Source of the DNA: Thiomicrorhabdus sp. | GTDB lineage: Bacteria; Pseudomonadota; Gammaproteobacteria; Thiomicrospirales; Thiomicrospiraceae | Length of the DNA stretch: 64,000 nt | Direction: 5' to 3' | Assembly: GCF_963662555.1 (NCBI RefSeq) | Contig: NZ_OY759719.1 | Location: 496,001 to 560,000, forward strand | Part shown: one piece after another, positions 26,120 to 33,715 of the stretch | Position numbering within the stretch: position 1 is the first letter of the stretch | Layout: the number at the start of each line of letters is the position of its first letter | The notes under the pieces: generated by a model | The model's input: the letters and a program-made list of their open reading frames with translations, nothing else | Databases searched by the model: none | Told to the model about the DNA's origin: nothing | Program-made: the position numbers and the translations under genes

Positions 26120-28177
26120 ATGAGTGCAACGACAAACAACACAACTAGTGGACGCTCGCAAGCTATGGCACATCGTAAATCAAGAGTTTCTGGTGGCAAT
26201 AAAGCACCAGCAGTTCCAACCCGAACTAAGCGTGCTCCAAGTACGCCAGTAGAAGCAATTGCCGAGCCTGTTCAGGCTCCATTGCAGACGGTTGGACAGC
26301 CTTCAAGCCGAAGACCTGTTCGTCCTTCTCAGCCAGTAGTGGTTGCAGAAGGAAGAGAGGCCGCTAAGCAAAAAAGGAAGCAAATGATGAGCGGTAAAGC
26401 GACGAGCTCAAAGCCTCAATCACAAGCTAAGGCAAGGGAAAAGAAAAAACCTGAGCCGATTATTGAACCTCGCGAACGTACTGAGTCAAAAGCGAGCCGA
26501 GCAGAGGCTTCTGGACGTAGAAACCCTGTTAAATCAACGCAAGTTGCGGATAACAGTGGTCGAAAAATGTCTAAAGCAAGACGTAAGGCATTGACTAAGG
26601 GTAAGTCTGGTGAATCAGCTTACAAAACAAAAGCAGGTCAAGCGGGTTCTTTAGCCAAGCTAAGTAACCCAGATGCCTCAACCCGAGATATTGCACGTTC
26701 AGTGAGAGCCGAACGTTGTACTAAAGGTAAATCTGGTTGTAGTAGCTCTACTGAGAGCTCAGTTAAACGTCAGAGTCGTAAACCACGCTCTAACAACGCA
26801 CCTGAAAAGGTTGGTATTTCTGAAACCTTAAGTGGTCAAGAAGTATCAGGTACTCAGGTAGGCCAAGGTCAATTAACTGGGGCTGAAACAGGGGCATGTC
26901 AATTGGTAAGTGGAACGGAATATTTAGGAACGGAAGAGTTTAAAGCACATTGCTCTGAAAGCCCTAAAGCATCACCATCCAAAGTAACCATGACGCAAAC
27001 AACTCGTGGTCAGACGATTAGTGGTAACAGAATGGGTCAAGACCAAGCTGTAACTGGTAATCGTCAAGGTCAATGTTCTGGTATCACTGGTACTGAATAT
27101 TTACCTGCGGATCAAAGTGCTCTGTTTTGCTCAGATCAAGCTGGTCAGGCAAGTACAACAAAAACTGGGTTTAGCATTAACCCAGGCCCTTCAGTTAAGG
27201 GTGCAAAAAAGCCTTTAGAGGCAGCGATTGAAAGTGTTTCTAAAGTGAGCGGCGGCAACGAATATCCTGCAATGTCAGGTTCTATTCAGCCAAGTTCAGG
27301 TAGTAACACAGGTGGGCCTAAAAAAGTAGTGATGTCTAATACCTTCGCAGGGAATACGACAACAGGTACTCAAGTAGGGCGTACACAAGAAGTAACTGGT
27401 GATGAACGTGGTTATTGCAAATCAGTAACGGGTACAGGTTATCAAGGTAAAGAGGAAGTTGAAACAATTTGTCAGACTTCAGCTCCTGAAACCACACCTC
27501 AAAAGGTGAATGTATCGGGTACCTTTGCAGGACAAACTATTACTGGTGACCGTAGTGGAGGCAATAGCAATATTACAGGTGGAGAAGCGGGTCGTTGTAA
27601 AGCGGTAAGTGGAACACCTTATATGGGAAAAGAGTCGTTTGCTAACAGTTGTTCAACAGATGAACAAGCTGCAGCTCAAAAAAAAACCGCTCCTATTGAC
27701 CGCCAGTTTGGTCATGCATTAACCGGTGTACAGCCTGGACCACAAGGTTTAACAGGTGCACAAAAAGGCGCATGCGAATTAGTATCAGGTACGCATTATC
27801 AAGGTGCTGATCAAATGAGCACAATGTGTCAAACGGCAAATGCAGCAAACCCTGGAGAATCGGATTTTCCGGTAATGATGGGGCAAGCTCCTGCTGTCGA
27901 TATGTCACAACCTTTACCAACTGCTGAGCCAGTTGCACCGGCAAGCAGAATCACTGGTGATGGTTGGGATAGAGGTTCTAAAGTAACGGGTACCGATGGA
28001 CCTTTTGCAACGCAGCGTAACCCTTCAATTAAAGGGGGGGCAATGCAAGCTCCAATGGGTGCAGCAAACTTTAGACCTGAAACCATGGAACCTGTTCCGC
28101 AGAGTCCAATTACAGGATCTTCGGGTAACACAGGGGAAGGTGCAAAGGTGACTTTGACTGGCGGAGCCAGAGCATAG
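26120..28177 (+). CDS. csoS2: alpha-carboxysome scaffold CsoS2
   Basis: Disordered scaffold that links RuBisCO to the shell. 685 residues, shorter than the roughly 870 of Halothiobacillus. The basic N-terminal part (1-235) carries RuBisCO-binding-type repeats (GREAAKQKRKQMMSGK; SGRKMSKARRKALTKGK; ARSVRAERCTKGK). The middle and C-terminal region carries five repeats with V/I-T/S-G motifs and paired Cys, beginning near residues 240, 295, 410, 470 and 535. The tail is Gly/Pro-rich. An A9 run at 27678-27686 (codons 520-522) forms the slippery heptamer A-AAA-AAA, and a -1 slip meets TGA at 27697. This would make a short form without the C-terminal domain. Confidence 0.95.
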   Translation: MSATTNNTTSGRSQAMAHRKSRVSGGNKAPAVPTRTKRAPSTPVEAIAEPVQAPLQTVGQPSSRRPVRPSQPVVVAEGREAAKQKRKQMMSGKATSSKPQSQAKAREKKKPEPIIEPRERTESKASRAEASGRRNPVKSTQVADNSGRKMSKARRKALTKGKSGESAYKTKAGQAGSLAKLSNPDASTRDIARSVRAERCTKGKSGCSSSTESSVKRQSRKPRSNNAPEKVGISETLSGQEVSGTQVGQGQLTGAETGACQLVSGTEYLGTEEFKAHCSESPKASPSKVTMTQTTRGQTISGNRMGQDQAVTGNRQGQCSGITGTEYLPADQSALFCSDQAGQASTTKTGFSINPGPSVKGAKKPLEAAIESVSKVSGGNEYPAMSGSIQPSSGSNTGGPKKVVMSNTFAGNTTTGTQVGRTQEVTGDERGYCKSVTGTGYQGKEEVETICQTSAPETTPQKVNVSGTFAGQTITGDRSGGNSNITGGEAGRCKAVSGTPYMGKESFANSCSTDEQAAAQKKTAPIDRQFGHALTGVQPGPQGLTGAQKGACELVSGTHYQGADQMSTMCQTANAANPGESDFPVMMGQAPAVDMSQPLPTAEPVAPASRITGDGWDRGSKVTGTDGPFATQRNPSIKGGAMQAPMGAANFRPETMEPVPQSPITGSSGNTGEGAKVTLTGGARA
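27678..27699 (+). promoter_or_regulatory. putative programmed -1 ribosomal frameshift site in csoS2
   Basis: Nine A residues in frame CAA-AAA-AAA-ACC. The heptamer A-AAA-AAA (27679-27685) allows both tRNAs to re-pair after a -1 slip. The -1 frame then reads Asn-Arg-Ser-Tyr and stops at TGA 27697-27699. A weak GACC...GGTC pairing downstream (27698-27713) could act as a stimulator. Published work on csoS2 shows that the short CsoS2A form arises by -1 frameshifting; the assignment here is inference. Confidence 0.6.
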
Positions 28178-28198
28178 TCTAAGTAATAGGTGAATAAG

Positions 28199-29716
28199 AT
28201 GTTAAACGCAAAAACCCGTGAAAAATCATTGTTCTGGCGTACTTATCCACTGCCAGCAAATGTTGTGAAGAAGATCCAAGGAGAAGCTTCAGAAGGTTTG
28301 AATAAAGCATCTAATGATGGAAAACCAAGTGTTCACGCTTTGGTAAATACATCACAAAATGCCCAATTACGTGATTATGAAGTGCGTATTAAAGCTGGGT
28401 TTGATGAGATTAAATCGGTTGTACAACATTTAATTGTGCAGCAGAAACGTAACGATTTTGAGCAATGGGCTCAACAGACAATTAAACAAAAACTGGGTAT
28501 TACCCTAAGCCAAAAACAAGTTGAAGAGAGTCTTAGCCAGAAGTTCGATAGCAATGTTTTATATGGCCAATGTGTTTTTAACCAGTTTATGTCGATGTCT
28601 AAGGAGTTTTTTGAACAAGATCCGTTACACGGTCAAAACAAACTACAGGCAGAGCGTCTTTTTAAAGATGCGGGTTTTCATGCCGTCGGTGTTGCACCAT
28701 GTGCCGATGGGCGTTTAGCACACATTATTAGTTATGTATTACGGTTGCCTTATTCGGTAACCAGAAGAAAAGCGCATGCTGGAGCTCTGTTTGATGTGAG
28801 TGAAAGCGTACGTAACTGGGTCTTTATTGAACATAGCCGTTTTCGTGATGGCATACCTAATTCAAGTGAAGAGCCAACAAAATATTTAAAAATTGCAGTG
28901 TATCACTACTCAAAATCAGATCCACACCACCAAGGTTGTGCGGCTCACGGTAGTGATGATGCCAAAGCGGCAGAGGCAGCTTTAACGAAATTGAAAGATT
29001 TCCGCCAAGCAATCGAAAACCGATTTGGATGCGGGTCAACCGTACAAACACTGCTTATTGGAATGAATACTGACGACGATAGTCTGAAGATACACGTTCC
29101 AAACCAACAAGGAAAAGTGTGTTTAAAACGTTTTGTAGAAACGGATGCACTTTTCCAACAAACAACCAATATGAATTCTGAGCAAGCCAGAATCAAGATT
29201 GAACAAGCGGTAGAGCAATGTAACCCAGAGTTAGGCTCAACCGCACCAGTTGAATCAATGAATAAACTGATTGCTTGGTTCATTGAGAATAATTTTTCTC
29301 AGATTGCGTATGTTCAAGAGTATGAAAACGGATGTTATTCAGACATTGGACACGCAGAAAGATTTATAGGCATCGGTAACGGATTTGAAGAAGTTCAACT
29401 TCGTAACCTAACTTACTACAGCTATTTGGATACGGTTGAGGAAGGGTTAAATGATGTCAATGTCGGGATTAAGATTTTTACTGGTCTTAATCTTAAAAAT
29501 GGCTGGCCAATTCCAATCATTATCCGCTGTGATTATGACGGAAGAGTCCCAGGTTCTAAAGATAGAGCTGAAGAAAAAGCCAAACGAATTGAACAAGCGT
29601 TACATGATCGTTATACCGAATTATCGGCAAGCGGTCAGCTACAGACCTTAAGTACTTTAAGGGATAACACTGGAAATCAACCGGCCGAAGAATTACCAGG
29701 CCTGGTTAATCTGTAA
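28199..29716 (+). CDS. csoSCA: carboxysomal carbonic anhydrase CsoSCA
   Basis: Shell-associated carbonic anhydrase that turns bicarbonate into CO2 beside RuBisCO. 505 residues from ATG 28199, chosen because AGGTGA lies 5 bases upstream; a GTG at 28190 is in frame. Zinc ligands fit the family: Cys168 (APCADGR), His236 (VYHYSKSDP) and Cys247 (HQGC, followed by HGSDD). The N-terminal (CbbLS-binding) and C-terminal (degenerate repeat) domains are present. The last codons (Leu-Pro-Gly-Leu-Val) are written by a copy of the interspersed palindrome. Confidence 0.95.
   Translation: MLNAKTREKSLFWRTYPLPANVVKKIQGEASEGLNKASNDGKPSVHALVNTSQNAQLRDYEVRIKAGFDEIKSVVQHLIVQQKRNDFEQWAQQTIKQKLGITLSQKQVEESLSQKFDSNVLYGQCVFNQFMSMSKEFFEQDPLHGQNKLQAERLFKDAGFHAVGVAPCADGRLAHIISYVLRLPYSVTRRKAHAGALFDVSESVRNWVFIEHSRFRDGIPNSSEEPTKYLKIAVYHYSKSDPHHQGCAAHGSDDAKAAEAALTKLKDFRQAIENRFGCGSTVQTLLIGMNTDDDSLKIHVPNQQGKVCLKRFVETDALFQQTTNMNSEQARIKIEQAVEQCNPELGSTAPVESMNKLIAWFIENNFSQIAYVQEYENGCYSDIGHAERFIGIGNGFEEVQLRNLTYYSYLDTVEEGLNDVNVGIKIFTGLNLKNGWPIPIIIRCDYDGRVPGSKDRAEEKAKRIEQALHDRYTELSASGQLQTLSTLRDNTGNQPAEELPGLVNL
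29695..29706. repeat. interspersed palindrome, coding copy at the csoSCA 3' end
   Basis: ACCAGGCCTGGT eight to twelve bases before the csoSCA stop, read as Leu-Pro-Gly-Leu-Val. The only exact CCAGGCCTGG decamer in the carboxysome locus. Confidence 0.75.
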
Positions 29717-29732
29717 CTAAAAGGAGGATTGG

Positions 29733-30005
29733 ATGAAGATATTTCAAGTTGAAAAAACCCTGGTCTCCACCAACCGCATTGCCACGATGGAACATAAACC
29801 ATTATTAGTGGTTGCTGAAAAGGCAGGTGGAACTCCACAAGTTGCAGTCGATCCAGTTGGCTGCAAGCCAGGGGATTGGGTGTTATGTGTAGGGAGTTCG
29901 GCGGCACGTGATGCCAGTGGGATTAAAGGATATCCAAGTGATTTAACTATAGTTGGAATCATTGACCGATGGGAGGTGAATACCGATGGAGATTCATCAA
30001 GTTAA
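29733..30005 (+). CDS. csoS4A: carboxysome vertex protein CsoS4A
   Basis: 90-residue pentameric BMC-P (EutN/CcmL) protein that closes the vertices of the icosahedral shell. Family core: DPVGCKPGDWVLCVGSSAARDA ... DLTIVGIIDRW. AAGGAGG precedes the ATG by 6 bases. Its 3' end overlaps csoS4B by 20 bases, so the two are translationally coupled. Confidence 0.95.
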   Translation: MKIFQVEKTLVSTNRIATMEHKPLLVVAEKAGGTPQVAVDPVGCKPGDWVLCVGSSAARDASGIKGYPSDLTIVGIIDRWEVNTDGDSSS

Positions 30006-30240
30006 ACAAAGATTAATTATGACCAGTCGACTTGATGGTTTAGGACACCTTCCTATAAAGGTTTTACAAAGTGTTTCTGGATCGACTTTAGTCGCTTTAG
30101 ATCCTATAGGTGTAAAAAATGGAGATTGGGTTTTTACCATTGCAAACTCTGCAGCCAGAACCGCCGCAGGCGACGATAAAATTTTAACCGACTTAACGGT
30201 AGCCGGCATTATTGATAATTGGCAACCGCAAACAAATTAG
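29986..30240 (+). CDS. csoS4B: carboxysome vertex protein CsoS4B
   Basis: 84-residue BMC-P paralogue of CsoS4A (DPIGVKNGDWVFTIANSAAR, DLTVAGIIDNW). It starts inside csoS4A at ATG 29986 with GGGAGG upstream. A few pentamers per shell are needed, in line with the position before the multiple csoS1 copies. Confidence 0.95.
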   Translation: MEIHQVKQRLIMTSRLDGLGHLPIKVLQSVSGSTLVALDPIGVKNGDWVFTIANSAARTAAGDDKILTDLTVAGIIDNWQPQTN

Positions 30241-30266
30241 TAAACGAAAGTAACAGGAGAAATATC

Positions 30267-30557
30267 ATGAGCGAATATGGAATTGCTTTAGGAATGATCG
30301 AAACACGTGGTTTAGTACCAGCGATTGAAGCGGCGGATGCTATGACCAAAGCGGCAGAAGTACGCTTAGTAAGTCGTGAATTTGTAGGCGGTGGTTACGT
30401 AACAGTAATGGTACGTGGTGAAACTGGAGCGGTAAACGCAGCAGTAAGAGCTGGAGCCGATGCTTGTGAACGAGTAGGTGACGGACTAGTAGCTGCACAC
30501 ATCATTGCACGTCCACACAAAGAAGTGGAACCTGTATTAACCATTGAAAAAGCGTAA
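30267..30557 (+). CDS. csoS1: carboxysome shell hexamer CsoS1, copy 1
   Basis: 96-residue single-domain BMC-H protein that tiles the shell facets. Starts MSEYGIALGMIETRGLVPAIEAADAM, one residue shorter at the N-terminus than the other three copies. Its tail is EPVLTIEKA. ATG 30267 follows AGGAGA; the open frame extends 16 codons upstream into csoS4B, but that is not the start. Confidence 0.96.
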   Translation: MSEYGIALGMIETRGLVPAIEAADAMTKAAEVRLVSREFVGGGYVTVMVRGETGAVNAAVRAGADACERVGDGLVAAHIIARPHKEVEPVLTIEKA

Positions 30558-30600
30558 AAGATTTTAAATATAAATTAGTTAGAACGTTAGGAGAACAGCC

Positions 30601-30894
30601 ATGAGTACAGAATATGGAATTGCTTTAGGAATGATTGAAACACGCGGTTTAGTACCAGCGATTGAAGCGGCGGATGCTATGACCAAAGCGGCAGAAGTAC
30701 GCTTAGTAAGTCGTGAATTTGTAGGCGGTGGTTACGTAACAGTAATGGTACGTGGTGAAACTGGAGCGGTAAACGCAGCAGTAAGAGCTGGAGCCGATGC
30801 TTGTGAACGAGTAGGTGACGGACTAGTAGCTGCACACATCATTGCACGTCCACACAATGAAGTTGAATCAGTTGTTACAACTGACAAAGCTTAA
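30601..30894 (+). CDS. csoS1: carboxysome shell hexamer CsoS1, copy 2
   Basis: 97-residue BMC-H protein identical to copy 1 over residues that form the hexamer, with N-terminus MSTEYGIA and tail ESVVTTDKA. It follows copy 1 by 43 bp with its own TTAGGAGAA ribosome site. Near-identity also at the DNA level points to recent duplication or gene conversion. Confidence 0.96.
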   Translation: MSTEYGIALGMIETRGLVPAIEAADAMTKAAEVRLVSREFVGGGYVTVMVRGETGAVNAAVRAGADACERVGDGLVAAHIIARPHNEVESVVTTDKA

Positions 30895-30938
30895 GAAATT
30901 TTAAAAAACAAACAGTAAGAACGTTTAGGAGAAAAGCC

Positions 30939-31232
30939 ATGAGTACAGAATATGGAATTGCTTTAGGAATGATTGAAACACGCGGTTTAGTACCAGCGAT
31001 TGAAGCGGCGGATGCTATGACTAAAGCGGCAGAAGTACGCTTAGTAAGTCGTGAATTTGTAGGCGGTGGTTACGTAACAGTAATGGTACGTGGTGAAACT
31101 GGTGCAGTAAACGCAGCAGTAAGAGCAGGAGCCGATGCTTGTGAACGAGTAGGTGACGGACTAGTAGCTGCACACATCATTGCACGTCCTCACAACGAAG
31201 TTGAATCAGTCGTTACGATTGAAAAGAAATAA
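30939..31232 (+). CDS. csoS1: carboxysome shell hexamer CsoS1, copy 3
   Basis: 97-residue BMC-H protein, same core, tail ESVVTIEKK. The leader (AACGTTTAGGAGAAAAGCC) closely copies that of copy 2, so the repeated unit includes the translation start region. Confidence 0.96.
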   Translation: MSTEYGIALGMIETRGLVPAIEAADAMTKAAEVRLVSREFVGGGYVTVMVRGETGAVNAAVRAGADACERVGDGLVAAHIIARPHNEVESVVTIEKK

Positions 31233-31271
31233 TTAAGAAATTGATAATTAATTTAGCTTAGGAGAATAGCC

Positions 31272-31580
31272 ATGAGCACAGAATATGGAATTGCTTTAGG
31301 AATGATCGAAACACGTGGTTTAGTACCAGCGATTGAAGCGGCGGATGCTATGACCAAAGCGGCAGAAGTACGCTTAGTAAGTCGTGAATTTGTAGGCGGT
31401 GGTTACGTAACAGTAATGGTACGTGGTGAAACTGGTGCAGTAAATGCAGCAGTAAGAGCTGGAGCCGATGCTTGTGAACGAGTAGGTGACGGACTAGTAG
31501 CTGCACACATCATTGCACGTCCACACAAAGAAGTGGAACCTGTTCTAGACATGGCTAGCAACGGAGCAAGAATTGGTTAA
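31272..31580 (+). CDS. csoS1: carboxysome shell hexamer CsoS1, copy 4 with longer tail
   Basis: 102-residue BMC-H protein. The core is the same as in the other copies. The end shares KEVEPVL with copy 1 but continues into a distinct tail DMASNGARIG. The different C-terminus may sit on one face of the facet and change packing or partner contacts. A hairpin follows directly. Confidence 0.95.
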   Translation: MSTEYGIALGMIETRGLVPAIEAADAMTKAAEVRLVSREFVGGGYVTVMVRGETGAVNAAVRAGADACERVGDGLVAAHIIARPHKEVEPVLDMASNGARIG

Positions 31581-31586
31581 ATCCAA

Positions 31587-31604
31587 TGAGGGCTTAGGCC
31601 CTCA
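31587..31604 (+). other. intra-operon hairpin after the csoS1 array
   Basis: TGAGGGC / GCCCTCA stem (7 bp) with tetraloop TTAG, 6 bases after the csoS1 copy 4 stop. No T-run follows and the ribosome site of the next gene starts 8 bases later. It is better read as an mRNA 3'-end stabiliser or partial attenuator separating abundant shell mRNA from the genes downstream. Confidence 0.6.
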
Positions 31605-31623
31605 CTAACGAGAGGAGTAAGTT

Positions 31624-32172
31624 ATGCGTTATCAACCACGAATGCAAGGTAGTGTCATGCCTGGTGTTGGGAGTTACCCTCAGTTTGAGACACCTCAAAA
31701 TACAGGGGCTAACTCAAGAGTTCTAGGTTACTTAGGGCGTGCTTTAAGTTTAGAGTTCTCAGCAGGTCAGCACTATTTAGCACAAGCTTCTTTAGCTAAA
31801 TTTCGTAATGAAATGACTTATGCTCAAGGTTTTGTCACTTTGGCAAACGAGGAGTTTCAACATGCTAACTTATTAACCGATCGCATGGTCGCTCAAGGTG
31901 CTTTGCCAGCGGGCAGTGTATTGAGTCCAGCTACTCCTGCTAATTCAATTGCAGAAGCTTTAAGAAGCTGTGAAGCACGTGAGTTGGCCTTGATTCAGCT
32001 TTATGGCGAAGCAACCCAGTATTGTGCAAATATCGGTGCTATGGAAGATCATTCATTATTTAATCGCCTTCTTGAAGAAGAGCAAGCTCAGTTAATGAGA
32101 ATTAATGGTTGGTTAGCCGAGTTTTATCATTCTATGAATGTAAATCAATATTCAGATAGGAGTTTTGTATGA
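31624..32172 (+). CDS. carboxysome-locus bacterioferritin-like protein
   Basis: 182-residue four-helix ferritin-like protein (LGRALSLEFSAGQHYLAQASLAKF; ANEEFQHANLL; LEEEQAQLMRINGWL) with Glu and His residues at metal-site-like positions. Homologues are a regular member of alpha-carboxysome operons, but their role is not settled. An N-terminal extension of about 30 residues (MRYQPRMQGSVMPGVGSYPQF) precedes the helical bundle. The stop overlaps the acRAF start (ATGA). Confidence 0.88.
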   Translation: MRYQPRMQGSVMPGVGSYPQFETPQNTGANSRVLGYLGRALSLEFSAGQHYLAQASLAKFRNEMTYAQGFVTLANEEFQHANLLTDRMVAQGALPAGSVLSPATPANSIAEALRSCEARELALIQLYGEATQYCANIGAMEDHSLFNRLLEEEQAQLMRINGWLAEFYHSMNVNQYSDRSFV

Positions 32173-32444
32173 ACGAACGTTGGAAAGCTAAATTAAAACC
32201 TGCTTCATTAGAAACACGTTTTGACTTCAAAGATTTTTCAGTTTTAAGATCTTTTTTGGATGAACTAGCACAGCAGGCAGATTTACTTGATCATCATCCA
32301 AACATTAGCTTTGGTAGAGGTCACGTTTCGGTGATGATTTATTCACAATCTGAAGAATTGCAACCTATTGATTTTACTTTAGCAAAAGGCATTGATGAAG
32401 GTTACTACCGAGTAACTAATCAGTCTGAAGGAGCTTGGGCATGA
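32169..32444 (+). CDS. acRAF: alpha-carboxysome RuBisCO assembly factor acRAF (PCD-like)
   Basis: 91 residues of the pterin-4a-carbinolamine dehydratase-like fold (RFDFKDFSVLRSFLDELAQQADLLDHHPNISFGRGHVSVMIYS). Members next to cso genes act as RuBisCO assembly chaperones rather than pterin enzymes. It overlaps the genes on both sides by 4 bases, showing tight coupling. Confidence 0.9.
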   Translation: MNERWKAKLKPASLETRFDFKDFSVLRSFLDELAQQADLLDHHPNISFGRGHVSVMIYSQSEELQPIDFTLAKGIDEGYYRVTNQSEGAWA

Positions 32445-32713
32445 TAGTTGAAGAAGAAAACTCAGAGAGTTGGGTGTTAACAGCAGATACAACAACAGAG
32501 TCAAAGACTGTTGACGAAAAACCTGTTACAAAAACGGCTTCAGCTAAAAAGCCAGCAGTTCGTAAGCCTGCTGCAAAAAAAGTGGCAACGCCAAAAGCAA
32601 AATCAACGACAGCTACTTCAAGCAGTAAAAATGCGGCAAGTAAAAAGTCTGATCAGGAGCATATAGCAGAACAGATTAAAGTACTTTCTTCTAGAAGAGT
32701 ATGGCCAGATTAG
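32441..32713 (+). CDS. mcdB: McdB-like carboxysome positioning protein
   Basis: 90 residues from ATG 32441, which overlaps the acRAF stop (ATGA) and has AAGGAG upstream; a TTG two codons earlier is not needed. The protein is low-complexity: an acidic start, a Lys/Ala/Thr/Ser-rich middle and an ordered end IAEQIKVLSSRRVWPD. Disorder, position after acRAF and a single Trp near the extreme C-terminus agree with described alpha-McdB proteins, which link carboxysomes to the ParA-like McdA. Sequence similarity in such proteins is weak, so this is inferred from context. No mcdA is present in the window. Confidence 0.65.
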   Translation: MIVEEENSESWVLTADTTTESKTVDEKPVTKTASAKKPAVRKPAAKKVATPKAKSTTATSSSKNAASKKSDQEHIAEQIKVLSSRRVWPD

Positions 32714-32742
32714 GCTGCTTTTCTTAAACGTTCTTAGCCATT

Positions 32743-32773
32743 GAGGGTACCCAAAAACGTACCCTCTTTTTTT
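32743..32773 (+). terminator. Rho-independent terminator of the main carboxysome operon
   Basis: Stem GAGGGTAC / GTACCCTC (8 bp) with an 8-base loop followed by seven T, 29 bases after the mcdB-like stop. Ends the transcript that begins at cbbL. The gap 32774-33100 after it is non-coding and must hold the promoter for rdgB-csoS1D. Confidence 0.93.
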
Positions 32774-33100
32774 ATCTAAAAATAGGTATTAGTCATTTAT
32801 AGAACGGATGAAAGAATAACGAATTAATGAATGGCTAACCTATTCATTATTGTCTATAGCTGCGAGTTGAATTTTCAATTTCTCAAATATGAGACTTTTT
32901 CATACTATTGAGCATACAGGTTACTGAATGTTTATTTGGTATTAAAAGTAGGCGATAGATAACAGTTAAATTAAGGTTTGTTAACAGGTGTTAATGAATT
33001 ATTTAAAACCAAAACTTTTAAAGCAAAGATTAAATCTCATGATTTGTGTTTTTGCAGTAGATGTATTTATTTCAGCTAAGGGCGTATAGGAATCTAATGC

Positions 33101-33715
33101 ATGAAAAAGATTGTGATAGCAACAGCCAATCCCAATAAAGTAAAGGAACTCAGTATTCCTTTGCAGTTAAATGGTTTTGATGTAAAGCTACAAACTGATT
33201 TTTTTTGCGATCAAGTGATTGAGGATGGTTTGAGCTTTGTTGAAAATGCACTGAAAAAAGCCAGATTTGCCAGTGCTAAAACCGGATTACCTGCAATCGC
33301 AGATGACTCAGGTTTACAAGTTGATTATTTAAATGGCAGGCCTGGTATCTATTCTGCAAGGTTTGCAGAAACACTTGGCTACCCTGAGAGCTCTGATTCT
33401 GAAAATATGCTACATCTAGTTGAATTGCTTAAGGGGCTGCCTCTTAAAGATCGTAAAGCAAACTATATTTGTTGCGTGGTATATGTGGCACATGAAGATG
33501 ATGAGACGCCTTTGATTGGAATGGGTACTTGGCATGGAGATATTCTGTCAGAACCTAGAACCCAATTTGGGATAGGTTATGATCCGATTGTATGGATTCC
33601 AAGCGAGCTTAAAGCCGCTTCTGAAATACCTCTTGAGAAAAAACTAAAAACTAGTCATCGTGCCCAAGCAATGCAATCGGTGATTAATCAAATTAAACAG
33701 CGGGAGGCTAAATGA
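33101..33715 (+). CDS. RdgB/HAM1-family non-canonical purine NTP pyrophosphatase
   Basis: 204-residue ITPase-like protein that would hydrolyse dITP/XTP to monophosphates. Family motifs are present: [60 protein letters not shown] and a C-terminal SHRAQAM. It overlaps csoS1D by 4 bases, so it is coupled to a shell gene rather than lying in a housekeeping setting. Low similarity in the middle ([13 protein letters not shown]) leaves open whether it is the housekeeping RdgB. A partial palindrome (CAGGCCTGG, 33337-33345) lies in the gene. Confidence 0.85.
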   Translation: MKKIVIATANPNKVKELSIPLQLNGFDVKLQTDFFCDQVIEDGLSFVENALKKARFASAKTGLPAIADDSGLQVDYLNGRPGIYSARFAETLGYPESSDSENMLHLVELLKGLPLKDRKANYICCVVYVAHEDDETPLIGMGTWHGDILSEPRTQFGIGYDPIVWIPSELKAASEIPLEKKLKTSHRAQAMQSVINQIKQREAK

